Below, piece by piece: positions 22,234-32,719 of a stretch of DNA of 64,000 bases; positions within the stretch are counted from its first letter, which is position 1; each line of letters starts with the position of its first letter. The notes under the pieces were generated by a model, which worked only from the letters and a program-made list of their open reading frames with translations, had not been told where the DNA came from and searched no databases. Both the position numbers and the translations under genes were made by a program. This DNA is from Cryptomeria japonica (taxonomy: Eukaryota > Streptophyta > Pinopsida > Cupressales > Cupressaceae): positions 253,255,533 through 253,319,532 of the forward strand of contig NC_081410.1 of NCBI RefSeq assembly GCF_030272615.1. The letters run 5' to 3'.

Positions 22234-23346
22234 CTACACACCTTCATTTCTATCTCCTATGATCCATTCTTCTGGATGATTCTTCCGCACATACCAATTG
22301 GGGATCTTGTTTAGTGCATCTTCTACCAGTCCATTGTCAAATTTTTCTTCATATTCAATATCTGACTCATTAATGTAAGGTGCTGAAGCATATTTTCTTC
22401 TATGTGAGTCTTTATCTATTCTCACATTTACACTCTCAACCACCCTTCTCAATCTCTTGTTGTAGCATTTGTAGGCTTTACTATTGGTTGAGTATCCCAA
22501 GAAGATTCCTTCATCACTCCGAGAATCAAAACTTCCTAATCCATCAACATCTCTATTGATGAAACATTTACTTCCAAAAACTCTGAAGTGCTTGAGTGAT
22601 GGTTTCCTTTCATACCATAAATCATAAGGATTCATTCTACTATTCACTCTTAACTGTACCCAGTTTAATGTATAGACTGTAGTATGAATTGCTTCCTTCC
22701 AGTACATATCTAGTATGTTGACCTCATTCAACATAGTCCTAGCCATCTCCTTCACTGTCCTATTTTTCCTCTCTACCACCCCATTTTGCTAAGGTGTCCT
22801 TGTAGCTGAATACTATCTTCAGATTCCATGTTTCTCACAGTAGTCAACAAACTCATTAGAAGAAAATTTTCCACCCTAGTCTAATCTTAAGCACTTTACC
22901 CGGTATCCACTTTTATTTTCTACCATCTTCCTGAAAATATTGAATCTCTCAAATGCTTGTGACTTATCCTGCAGGAAGGTTACCCAAGTCATTCTCGAGT
23001 AATCATCTATGAACAACATGAAATACCTTTCTCCGACCAGTTTTGTTGTCCTTGTTGGCACACATAAGTCTGTATGTATCAACTCCAAAGGTCTTGAGGT
23101 GTTATATTTGATCTGAGGTATGTTTCTCACATACTGGTTCTTGCTTATCTTAACCAGATTATCAAAATTCACATAGCCTAATCTCTAGTACCACAACCAA
23201 CTTTCATCAACCTTCCCCATCATGAATTGGGACTTGAAGCATTCCTTCAAATTGTAGACATTACCCTCTGTTCTCTTTCCTTCTGCTACCACCTAACTAG
23301 TACTCTTCTTTCTTTTTTAACAATCAGTAGAGTCAAATGAAAACTT
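22234..23346 (-). pseudogene. Element C: integrase
   Basis: The piece 22876-23172 has NFDNLVKISKNQYVRNIPQI, PLELIHTDLCVPTRTTK (first core D) and FMLFIDDYSRMTWVTFL. The second D falls in KCLRLD followed by TAG at 22876. The piece 22234-22779 starts VERKNRTVKEMARTMLNEV (core E), with YELWYERKPSLKHF-like and GIFLGYSTNSKAYKCYN blocks. Two stops between the pieces mark decay. Integrase inserts the cDNA into the genome. Confidence 0.9.
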
Positions 23347-23613
23347 TTACCCTTTGTAACACATTTGACTTACACTCAGTAGGTTATTCTTTAGTCCTTC
23401 CACATAGTACACATCATGAGCCTTGATCTTGCCATCAATATTCAGTGTACCCTGACCTTTGATCTTGATGGAGGAATTGTCACAAAAACGGACTGAACCA
23501 CCATTCAAATCATCAAACTTGATGAACTTTTTCTTATCTTTGGTCATGTGATTTGAGCATCCACTATCAACTACCCATAAACTCATCCTTTCAGCATGTA
23601 GAGCAGTCTGCAC
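23347..23613 (-). pseudogene. Element C: aspartic protease
   Basis: LWVVDSGCSNHMTKDKKKFI carries the copia protease DSGCSxHMT motif, and VYYVEGLKNNLLSVSQMCY closes the domain. It is open over 88 residues, then breaks before the pre-integrase region. Confidence 0.92.
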
Positions 23614-23639
23614 AATCAGGCTAGAATCTGTCTTGTTTT

Positions 23640-24102
23640 TCTCCTTCTCTACCCAAACTAGTTTCTCTTCTTTCTTTTCCTCTTATGTCACTTTGTGTTT
23701 CGGTTTTGTTTCTAGCTTCTCATCTGGTACTATTTTATTTTTCTTATTGGTTCTTAGCTTACAAAACCTTTCTATGTGACCAAAATTTTGACACTTGTAA
23801 CATTTCACATTAGCATTGTAAGATGTACTCAAAGCATTCTTGTAATTTATTTGAATATTACTCCTACATTCATTACTCTTGTGACCAAACTCATTGCAAT
23901 TATACCATGTGACATTTTTACTTTGTAATGAATCAAATGAGTTTCTACTCTCAAAACTAGGGTTGACATTCATTTTCCTACAATCTACCATTCTATGCCT
24001 GAACTTATTACACTGGTGACAATAACCATGAAAATTTTGAACATACCAATTAGGTTGTCTTGAACCTTCAAACATCTGCCTCATTAGGGGTCTTCCTTTC
24101 AT
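23640..24102 (-). pseudogene. Element C: gag C-terminal region with three zinc knuckles
   Basis: Three knuckles stand in a row: CHQCNKFRHRMVDC, YNCNEFGHKSNEC (first Cys lost, Trp in its place) and CYKCQNFGHIERFC. The tail is Lys-rich (KKNKIVPDEKLETKPKHK). Together with the knuckle near 25040 this gag carries four, more than the single one usual for copia gag. Confidence 0.82.
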
Positions 24103-25251
24103 GCTACTAACTCTTATGAATCCTTCATGATCAACACTTGCATTTCTCCTTGGATTTGCATGTCAGTGCATTGAGTATGGTCTTTGGTTCATTGATTGAG
24201 TATACTGGTTTGTGTGGCGGTTTCTAGCAACATCTGCATATGTCTTCTTGTCGGTATCCTTTCTTACTGTGAATTTCTTCTTCCCTTCATCTTCATTTTA
24301 AGAGGTGAACTGTATCTCCTTATCAGATGTGTCTCTTCTATTTAAACTTTGACCTTCTTGAAAACCTAAGCCATTGGTATCTTTAGATTGCTTCTATTTG
24401 CTCAGCATCTTGTCCAGGGCTTCAGTGCTACCTTCATATTTGCTTCTAACTTTTATCTCTTCCTAACTTTTCTCTAATTCCTTCCAGAGTTTCACTATTT
24501 ATGCTTCCAGATTCTAATGTTCCTTTTCTTTTTCACTTAGACCGGTACTAGTAACTTCACACGTCCTCTTGGCCTCTTCCAACTGGAGTTTTAGATCTGC
24601 AATAATTTTCTTGGACTCTTCAAGAGATTGCTCCAACAACTCTTGTTCTTCAGTTGCAGCCCTTTTTACCTTCTTCAAATCTCTTCTTGTTTTCTTTAGC
24701 TCATCTAAGGTACTAATGATTTCTACTTCAAGATCTACTTCTTCTTCTTTCTCTTCCTCGTCTCCTTCTTCAGGTACTAGAACCTCTTGAGACATGAAAA
24801 GGTTTGCTCTGATTTCATCTCCACTAAAACAGTAATCTGAGGCACTTTCCTCATCTATGGTATCATTTTCACATGTGTAAAGATTGCTCTGCTTCTGGTA
24901 GCCTCTTCTACCATGCTGGTAGACATTCTTCTTCCTATCCTTACCATATGATCTTCTACCACTTGATTGATCATCTTCATTCTTATCACCATAAGGACAT
25001 TTAGCAGTAAAATGTCCAATCTTTCCATAATTGAAACATTTCAAAGGCAGCTTGCATTTGTATTTTCCTGAACATGTCTTGAGTCTTCTGACAAAGTTTT
25101 GCATGATGTCATCATAGTCTTCACTGGATGCATCATGAGTAGATTCTTCTTTTCCTTTTCTTGATGCCTTGAATGCAACTTCTTTCTGCACAATATCAGT
25201 ACCGACAATCCTCATCTCATAAGTAGTTAGGGAGCCATACAACTCATCCAT
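24103..25251 (-). pseudogene. Element C: gag middle region with zinc knuckle and coiled coil
   Basis: After MDELYGSLTTYEMRI and KEVAFKASRKGKEESTH comes the knuckle CFNYGKIGHFTAKC, its second Cys changed to Tyr. Next is an acidic stretch and a Leu/Glu/Lys-rich segment at about 24514-24740 (ELKKTRRDLKKVKRAATEE, LEESKKIIADLKLQLEEAK) with strong heptad character, probably a coiled coil. Below 24514 the frame is broken. Confidence 0.8.
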
Positions 25252-25800
25252 TGTACTTTTAAATCTTTTTCTTCTTCTATTGTTGAGACCTTTGTATCAT
25301 ACTTAGATGTGAGAGATCTAAGTACTTTCTTCACTACCACGTCATCTTTTATTTCTTCTCCAAGTCCTCTAATGGTGTTTGTTGTTTCATCAACCCTTTG
25401 GAGATAGTCAACAATCTTCTCTTCATCTCTCATCTTCAAACCCTCAAAGTTGTGCTCTCAATGTCTGCAACTCAGCTTCCTTGACATTAGCATTGACTTC
25501 AAATATCTTCTGCAACTTATCTCAAGTTTCCTTTGCAGAGGAGTAGTGCATAACTTTAACAAGCACATTATCAGACAACCCACTAAGAATGGCATTCTTA
25601 GCTTTAGCATTGTTCTCATATTCCCTCTTTGCATCTCGATCAGTGGGGGGATTGTTAGGGATTGTATGCCCATTCACAACCAACATTTATACACCACAAG
25701 CTAGAGAGGACAAATAGATTTCCATTCTTCTACTCCAAAAGGCATAGTTGACACCATCAAACATAGGAGTTTTTGAGGAGGTGGACCCATTTCTTACCAT
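25227..25800 (-). pseudogene. Element C: gag N-terminal capsid region
   Basis: The likely start is at 25800 (MVRNGSTSSKTPMFDGVNYA, then FWSRRMEIYL), the standard opening of copia gag. A TAA interrupts at about 25687. Later blocks are KNAILSGLSDNVLVKVMHY, KMRDEEKIVDYLQRVDETTN and VKKVLRSLTSKYDTKVSTIE, with frameshifts near 25455 and 25258. Earlier in-frame Met codons would lie in the PBS and LTR, so I prefer 25800. Confidence 0.85.
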
Positions 25801-25861
25801 TGTGAATACTTGATAGGATCTACCCAAGCTAGAGAATGCTTTTGAAAAAATAGGGAACCTC

Positions 25862-25873
25862 GCTCTGATACCA
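25862..25873 (-). other. Element C primer-binding site (initiator-Met tRNA)
   Basis: The minus strand reads TGGTATCAGAGC, two bases from the 5' LTR boundary at 25876. Confidence 0.93.
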
Positions 25874-25875
25874 AT

Positions 25876-27616
25876 TCTTGGACACAATGGATCAGTAAGA
25901 GGGGGGTGAATAAGTGATTTAAACACTTTTTCCTCAACAAGAAGATACCGATAGTATATAAAACAGACTGAGTGCTAACTAGTAGCTCAAACAATGCAAA
26001 CAAGTTGTGTGAATGGACTTGCTTAAAACATTAAAATAACACATGCTCATGAATGCATCACACAACACCAGATGTATACAAGGATAACCCAATGTGGGAT
26101 AAACCTCAATGAGAATATCTATTGGAGATCTTCTACTCCAATCCAGCCTCACAATAAATCTCTGATTACAATATTTAGGGCACCAACCCAAAGGAGTACC
26201 AACCCCTGCACATTTTATAGGATACAACCTAAAAGAGATACAACCCCTACACTAAGCTACAACTTAGTGAAAACAATATAAAACTCAGATATACAAATGA
26301 AATCACTATTGCAAATGAAGTTTTGCAACCTTACAATATTCTCCTCTGCCACTTTTAGCCTTACCGGTCTCTATTTTCTCCACCCACTCTGCAACTTGAC
26401 TTTACTGATCACTTTTCTAAATTCCCTCTCACAATGTCTTAATGCCTTAGCTCACACTTGATCACTCTTTATCAGGTACCGCTTCTGCTAGCTTGTCACT
26501 TTTGTGTTCTAAGCTCACTCCACCAGTTTATTTCTTACACTGGTTTGTCCTACTTCTCCTTACCGATCTGGTCTTCACTCATAAAAACTTCAAGTGTTTA
26601 TCTCTTTTGGCTCTCAGACATCGATTTCACACTTTCCTTCACTCTGCAACAACAACAATCACAGTCTCAAGTCATCATATTGAAACTTGAGCTTTCCTGC
26701 CAAGAAGCAATTCAAACTTAGGGAGGTTAGGTTTTCCTTCACCCAACCAAATCTTCATAGGACCTGATCCAATCTACATTGGATCAAACACCTATACTTG
26801 AATGCATCTGTATGTGTTTTCCAACATCCAATGCATATTTGTTAAAGATATAAATCTCATCCATGATTTTTTGCCTTGAAATCTATCGACTCAATTCAAT
26901 CCAGTTGTTTCCTTCTCGAGGTCATCTTATAGTCTAATTTCTTTTCTTCGATCCAGGCACCAACTACTCCCTGATCTTTCTCTTTCATTATTTCTTCCTT
27001 GAGCCGCATCAGTTAGTTACCATCCCGTGATTTGTGGTTTTTTCATTAGTGTCGACTAGTTGTTTCAACAACCATGTCAATGGAGGCTTCACCAACCTCT
27101 GCATGTTTGCCACCTCAACACCACATGTCATCACATTGGTCATACACTCAACTCACTGACACAAGGTCAATTTACACTTGAACATTTAGCAAACTCATAC
27201 CAGTACAAGCCTTTACCGGTGAGACCTTCTCATCCTGCTAATCGGTAGTGAACACTACACCGGTAGCCCATCATCACCTCTGGTGGTTTGAGATCATTTC
27301 AACATTTTGCCTCTTCATCATAAATAGACAACCAACCTCCAAACTGATTTATGTTCTACCGATTATTATTCAACTTGCTCTCCCCCTTTGACAGCTAACA
27401 CACACATGCATCTCATCTCATATCGGTGAAGTCACTGATAGTCTCAATAACTACTTATCTTCCTCCATACCGGTTGACAAGCCTTCATGTTAATCTTCTC
27501 AATACCTTATGTGTCTTCCACCATACCAGTTCATTCTTCTTTATACCAGATGACATACCTCTACTGGTAGCTTTCTTGCAATACTGATTGACATCAATGA
27601 CAACTCAATGCCAACA
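25876..27616 (-). repeat. Element C 5' LTR
   Basis: It pairs with 18639-20417 and ends CCAACA at 27616, followed at once by the AACTC duplication. The GAGGGGGGTGAATAAG block lies near its start. Divergence from the 3' LTR is easily visible, so C is older than B. Confidence 0.92.
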
Positions 27617-27621
27617 AACTC

Positions 27622-28690
27622 ATTTGTGCATTTAGATTGTCAATGAATATGTCCATATTTTCATATTCTGGCACCGTATGAGGATATTGTGTAGCTAATC
27701 ATCTCCATCTCTATAGAAATGTCATGAAAGGTTCTCCACTCTTTTGTTTAGTGTTACACAAGTCTAGCATTGTGACCTCATGTTGTATGTTGTAAGAGTT
27801 GTGAAACAAACTTATGCACCAATTCTGAGAATGATCTAATTTTGGGTGGAAGTTTTGAGAACCAATCCATAGCTTGTCCACTTAAGCTCTTTGGAAATAA
27901 CCTCATTAAGTATGTGTCTTCATGTGCGAACTCCATGCTCATCGTGAAAAATTATCTTATATGATCTTGTGGATCAGAGCTTCCATTATATTTGTCATAT
28001 CTAGGAGTTTCACAATTTGTAGGAAAAGGTATCATGTTGATATTTATGTGAAATGAATAAGGACAATTTTTTTGAAGCAAATACCTCTTAGTAGTTCCCC
28101 TTTATATATCTTGAATTTGTGTTTGAAGCATTTGTATCTGCTGCATGAGAGCTAAGAGAGGATCATCGACATGATTTCTCCTTGTATCATTACCATCCCT
28201 TTTTGTATCATCACGATCCCTTCTTGTGTCATCATTAGGTCTTCATGTGTACCCATTGGTTCTTATGTCATCATGATTCCTTCTTGTGTCATCACTAGGT
28301 CTTTGTGTGTACTCATTGGTTCTTGTGTCATCATTAGTTCTTCGTGCATCCTCATTAGTTCTTCGTGCATCTTCATAAGTTCTTGTATCATCAAGAATTC
28401 TCATGTCATCCTTTTTGTGACTGAAAATTTCTTCATTTTGTTCATTGTCATTGTAAGTGTCACTTGATCCTCCCCTTGGTCTTAAATCGTTTATGTCAAA
28501 ATCTTGGGGGAGTGTAGCACCAGATTTTTCTAGCATTAGGAAGTATTTTTCTTTTTCACCCTCCAATATTTTCTCTATGAATTTATCAAATTTAGGATCT
28601 AGTTTGTTTTCTCTATTGTGTTGATCCGTTATCTCTTCTTCTTGTATTTCTTTTTTGTGTGCCACTTCCTCATGATCTTCTTCCATTTCA
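27622..28690 (-). pseudogene. Element A: gag N-terminal and capsid region
   Basis: From 28686 the frame reads MEEDHEEVAHKKEIQEEEIT, a Glu-rich start, then FDKFIEKILEGEKEKYFLML and LPQDFDINDLRPRGG, matching element G gag at 57100-57200. A repetitive Arg/Asp/Asn/Thr segment follows (28170-28400). The capsid part reads YDKYNGSSDPQDHIR, TYLMRLFPKSLSGQAMDWFS and KIRSFSELVHKFVSQ. Stops stand mostly at expected Gln/Trp sites. The capsid is broken at 27617 by element C and resumes at 18638. Confidence 0.85.
28170..28400 (-). repeat. Imperfect tandem repeats inside gag of element A
   Basis: Units of about 21-27 bp related to GTTCTTCGTGCATCCTCATT recur about nine times on the plus strand. They encode repeats such as RTNEDARRTNDDTRTNEYT. 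Element G gag lacks this segment at the same place. Confidence 0.75.
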
Positions 28691-30703
28691 AGCGTTTCTA
28701 TTTCTGTTTCTTCAATCTTTCATCTTTGAGCCCTGGTTAAAACAAGCATACATGTGTTTTGAATATTTGCAAGGTTTCAATTTTATATAATGTGCCCCAA
28801 TAAGTGATCAATTGTTGAGGTAATTATGATAGATTGATAAGACATGAAATGGTCATTCAAGTATTTGTGAGTTTGCAAGTTTTTTGATCTTAGTTTGGAG
28901 TGCAAATTTTGTGATTTTTGATATGACCAAGTTCAATAGGAACGATATATGCTATGATAGAGAATGAGGTTACTATGATCAAAGGGTTGTAGTTTTATGA
29001 TAAAGGATGATAGATCCTGATGAGAAACTAGGTTTGAATAAGTTTATCAAAGAAAATGTGATGATGCACTTTGAGATGTTAGATCTTAAACTTGTTGGAA
29101 ATGAATACTTGAAACCTTTAGCATGTTTAGTTTTGAATTTTTTTTGACAAAAGATAACTTGACCTAGTGACACGAAAAGACAACCTATGCACATGATGGA
29201 AAATACCTGGTATATGCTCATTGTGGAATTTGGATTGATTAGGCAAGTACAACAGATTTGGAAAAGCACGTAAAAAATGACAAATACCATTTCTCGTATG
29301 AGTTTCTATTTAAACTTGCATGATAGTTTAGACTTTCTCAGAAAAAAAATGACAGTGGTAATAGTGACTTGTACGACAGTATGTATATGGGAGGATGACA
29401 ATTCTTAGAGGGTTGTATGACAAAATAGAAGAATCATATGACACAGGATTGGACAAGGATGAGTTTCTGATAAGGACAGAGTTTTGATCACTGAGTTTTT
29501 TTGATGTTTTGATTATTTTCTCCAGTTTTAGTATTTCAGTTTCAATTTCAAGGGTGCAAAAACACTACAAACATGCCAGATGCAAAGTGACCTCAAACAC
29601 ATCACGCTAATGCTAAGGAAGTTGGCTGAGAGAGAAAACCTTTTCTTGAAGACTTAGGTACACACCCAATAGCTAATCAGAATATAGCCTTTGAGTCTCA
29701 TGCAATGGATTCTCAACACCGTATTGACTGACTCCAAATGCTAATGGGGAATGATATGGCAAGTATCTTGGGAGAGTTACTATCTCTCTTGCACAAAGAT
29801 TATCCACCTTTCGAAGGTGAATCAGGTAGCTTCTATGTTAAATTTCTTAATAAGGATTTCTATTCAAAATTACCCCTTGAAGTCGCACAAGCATGATTGA
29901 GGCCTATAGCCTGAAAAGGCATCGAAACAAGATGTAGTCACACAAGTGTGATTGAGACCGCGAGGTACTACAAAATGCCCGATATGAAAGATCTCAAAGA
30001 GAAAACTCAAATAACTCCATCCTCTGAGACTTTAATCTCGAGAGGCCTATTTATTATAGTGAGTTGGAATGCTTAGGTCTAGCTGTACTCACTTGGTTCG
30101 TTCTCATAGGGTGATTAATTTTTCCCACTATGACAGGCCCACTAAAGGAACACAAATTTCAAAATTCAAAAAGCTTCAAGGGTCAGGATTTCTAATTGTC
30201 TATATAGACAAGATCATACTCTCCTACCTTTTAGACTCTTCTCAAACATGAAAAATAGATTTATTCATTTACCATATTGCAATTTAAGTTCCTAGAAAAC
30301 TTAAGAATACACAAAGTTTAGTTGAATCCCCTTAGGTGACCTACAAAAACAATGAATCAGTAGTCATATTATTTTTGAGTGACAAGTGTGTTCTTGGACA
30401 AATGTCCTACAAAAATTTGTTAGGCTATAAAAAATTTCAAAATAGATCAGGGTTAGCATTAGCATCATCAAAATTCAATCAAGAAAAACCCCCCCAAAAA
30501 TGTAATATATTTCTGATACAAGAAATTAGAAACTCATATGAGATTTCTCACCTGGCCATACAAGAATTCTCACCTAATCATAGGACAAAGAAAAGAATAT
30601 CATACTATGAATAAAATAATGTCGTATGAGATTGTATAGAATGTACGAACACAATCTCGAAGGATGAGAATTTGTTTATCTGCAAGGCCAAAAAATGAGT
30701 TTT
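28691..30703 (-). other. Element A: untranslated leader between PBS and gag
   Basis: About 2 kb with no supportable ORF. Parts resemble the leader of element G on the other strand: the stretch around 29640-29860 (ACACCCAATAGCTAATCAGA and CTCTTGCACAAAGATTATCC) has its counterpart at about 55555-55740. Scattered CGTATGAG / CATACGA-type motifs echo those in G. Confidence 0.7.
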
Positions 30704-30712
30704 GGGCACCAA
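30704..30712 (-). other. Element A primer-binding site
   Basis: The minus strand reads TTGGTGCCC four bases from the LTR end, at the place where element G has TGGCGCCCACCGTGGGGCC. The tRNA is not assigned here. The GCGCC to GTGCC change is probably a mutation. Confidence 0.65.
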
Positions 30713-30716
30713 TTAA

Positions 30717-31736
30717 TGTCTGCATGAAATGTGGAATTTGCATTTGCAACACAAACACTCAATAGATCATTACATGCATGGTTAGTTGATAAAAATGAAT
30801 AAATATAAAACCATGACAAATCGACCTATTGCCTCCTAAAAGATGCGAGTATAGATATGCTCTCAGATTTGTCTAAGCAATACCAGTGACTTGACTACAC
30901 CAAGATGGAAAAATTAAACTATATGAATGCAAACTAGATGAATGCAAGATAAAAAAAATAAGCTTGATTAATCCAAAATGATATGAGATACATGAATGTA
31001 TGAATGATTAATCTAAGATGCTAATTATGATAGATGATTGAGATAAAATTGCTTGTAGTAATGATACTAAAACTATTCATGCAAGGGATCTTTATTACTC
31101 CAAAATGAGGGGTATTTATAGGAATTCCAAGGCCAAAGATGAGGTGGTAGGAATAGATGGTCCAGATTTGATCTGAAGATATCAAGGGTTAAGATTGAAG
31201 AAACTAGAGAAGAGGTTGGAGGAAGGGACACTTGTCATCTCTATGTTGACAAGTGTCAAGGAACCTTGCTCATGAGAGGGAAAGTATCCAAGGGAGGAGA
31301 GATGTGGCAAAAGTGCCATGTGTCTCAAGGGGGGAATATCCAACCCATAAGAGGTTAGGATAAAAGAGGTTAGGATGTGCAAGATAAGATAGGGTTAATT
31401 AGACCCTAGGATTAGATAGAATGGGTTAGGTTAGAGGGTGGTTAGGTTAGGTGGTTAGAAGTTAGGAGCCATGTGCTCATATTTGAATTTATAAATTCAA
31501 ATACTAGGAAAAGATAATTAATTTCAACAAATCATGATTTGATTTATTTTAACTAATTATGAGATTAGAAGAGTGGATTTAAAATGGGGGGAGGGCTAAT
31601 TAATCAAAGGTGAATTATTGAAATGAACTTAATGAATAAATCCTTAGATTTATTTATAAGTAGATTGAATGGGGAAATTAATCAAATTATTTGCTAATTT
31701 AATTAACTATCTTCAGACCATTTTTAAGTGTATACA
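30717..31736 (-). repeat. Element A 5' LTR
   Basis: In transcript sense it starts TGTATACACTTAAAAATGG, close to TGTAATACCCTAAAAATGG of element G's LTR, and ends GCAGACA beside the PBS. It is 1,020 bp, AT-rich, with runs of AATTAATT. It contains a TATA box at 31113-31120. No ORF is supported. Confidence 0.82.
31113..31120 (-). promoter_or_regulatory. TATA box in element A 5' LTR
   Basis: The minus strand reads CCTATAAATACCCC, a canonical plant TATA box. In transcript sense it lies about 615 bp into the LTR. The G LTR has TATAAAT at the comparable place. Confidence 0.65.
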
Positions 31737-31783
31737 GTATAAGACAAGTTTCTACATGGAACAAAGTAAGAAACATTCCTAGA

Positions 31784-32080
31784 ATGTCAAAAAATGAATT
31801 TGTTCCATCAACTGGTCACAATGGCATAGTTTGGAGAAGAAGAACAAATTATAATGATAGAATTCCCTCTAATCATTTGTTTGGTAAGAACATAGTGTGC
31901 CACAACTATAACAATTTTGGCCACACTGCAAAGTTTAATAGATCAAGGATGGTCAAGAAAAGGAAGATGATGAATGCTGCTCCAAAAGTTGCAAATGAGA
32001 GTCAGAGGGAGATCAAGAAAATCTGGAGGAGAAAGTATAACCATGGGGGTGTGAAAGACATGAATGCATTCATTAGCTAG
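31784..32080 (+). pseudogene. Element H: copia gag zinc-knuckle fragment
   Basis: The 98-residue frame has VCHNYNNFGHTAKFNRSR, recognisable as a CX2CX4HX4C knuckle with the second and fourth Cys lost (Tyr, Phe/Asn), followed by a basic region WRRKYNHGGVKD. Knuckles of the type CYNCNNFGH are common in copia gag. No other domain is visible. Fragment only. Confidence 0.6.
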
Positions 32081-32714
32081 CATGATGCATTCCGTGCACA
32101 ATTGATACCCCCTCAAGCTTAAGGAGAAGAAGGACCTTAGGGGGAGATACATATTGATCATACCTTTTAACCCCAAATTTTTGAAAAGAACCAGGATGCT
32201 ACAGATATGAGGGAAACCAACTCTAAGAAGAAGACATGGAGGTAGAAGATGAGATGACATATTTTATAGTTAATGATTGAGTTAGCCTAAAATGTCTGTA
32301 AATATGTTTTAGTTGTTTATTTTGTAAAAGTTTATGCCTTGGTAGAATATCAATCTCTGACATTGTTAGCACATAATTTAGATTATTGTAAAATAGATTT
32401 AGTTTATGGTGTATACTTTCATACATAAGGATGAGTATAACTACAAGTAGTGAAAATATGTTAAAGATAGTCCATAGTGCACTGCTTTCAGTATGGAAGA
32501 ATGGAAGAATTATGCAACAAAAAAGAGATTAGACAAAATAGGGAAGAGATGTTTAGAGTATGTGTAGTTCAGAGGAGAGGACAACATGAAGACATATGTA
32601 AGAAAGAAAAGAAGATGGATTATATTGGTTTTGGTTCTCAGGGGGAGACAAAATGCATATGTTGCAAGTGGACTACAAAGGGAGCTGAACAGACTTGACC
32701 AGAGTTTATTTTTA
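32081..32714 (+). pseudogene. Element H: decayed remainder with a second Cys-rich fragment
   Basis: Most of this stretch has no supportable ORF. At 32477-32698 an open frame gives HCFQYGRMEELCNKKE, VCVVQRRGQHEDICKKE and KCICCKWTTKG. These three Cys/His clusters may be eroded zinc knuckles of the same or another retroelement gag. The assignment is weak and the fragment could be non-coding. Confidence 0.35.
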
Positions 32715-32719
32715 TAATG

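Larger units (their letters stand above)
18639..27616 (-). mobile_element. Element C: Ty1/copia retrotransposon inserted in gag of element A
   Basis: LTRs at 18639-20417 and 25876-27616, PBS at 25862-25873 and a minus-strand gag-protease-integrase-RT-RNase H order define a full-length copia element of about 9.0 kb. The target duplication AACTC is exact at 18634-18638 and 27617-27621. Removing the element and one AACTC restores element A's gag as DIFIDNLNAQMSYNLKMQYH, matching DIFVNNLVPELKYSVKMQVH in element G. The coding region has several frameshifts and stops. A long gag with several zinc knuckles and a coiled coil suggests a SIRE/Maximus-like lineage, not certain. Confidence 0.95.
1..31736 (-). 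mobile_element. Element A: Tat-lineage Ty3/gypsy retrotransposon, interrupted twice and cut by the window edge
   Basis: Read on the minus strand, the pieces 31736-27617, 18638-15345 and 1745-1 join into one gypsy element: 5' LTR, PBS, leader, gag, protease, G-patch, linker, RT, RNase H, second RNase H. Solo LTR S (1746-15344) splits the RT and copia element C (18639-27616) splits gag. Reading across either insertion restores the protein match to element G, the related plus-strand copy from 53501. The second RNase H places it in the Tat group. Integrase and the 3' LTR lie left of base 1. Stop codons and frameshifts occur throughout, so it is non-functional. Confidence 0.9.

Noticed and set aside
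24569-24790. Ser-rich plus-strand ORF
   Set aside because: It is the reverse of the Glu/Lys-rich coiled coil in element C gag; GAA/GAG codons read backwards give TTC/CTC and Ser codons.
28171-28467. Ile/Ser/Cys-rich plus-strand ORF that looks membrane-like
   Set aside because: It is the complement of the repetitive Arg/Asp/Thr segment in gag of element A.
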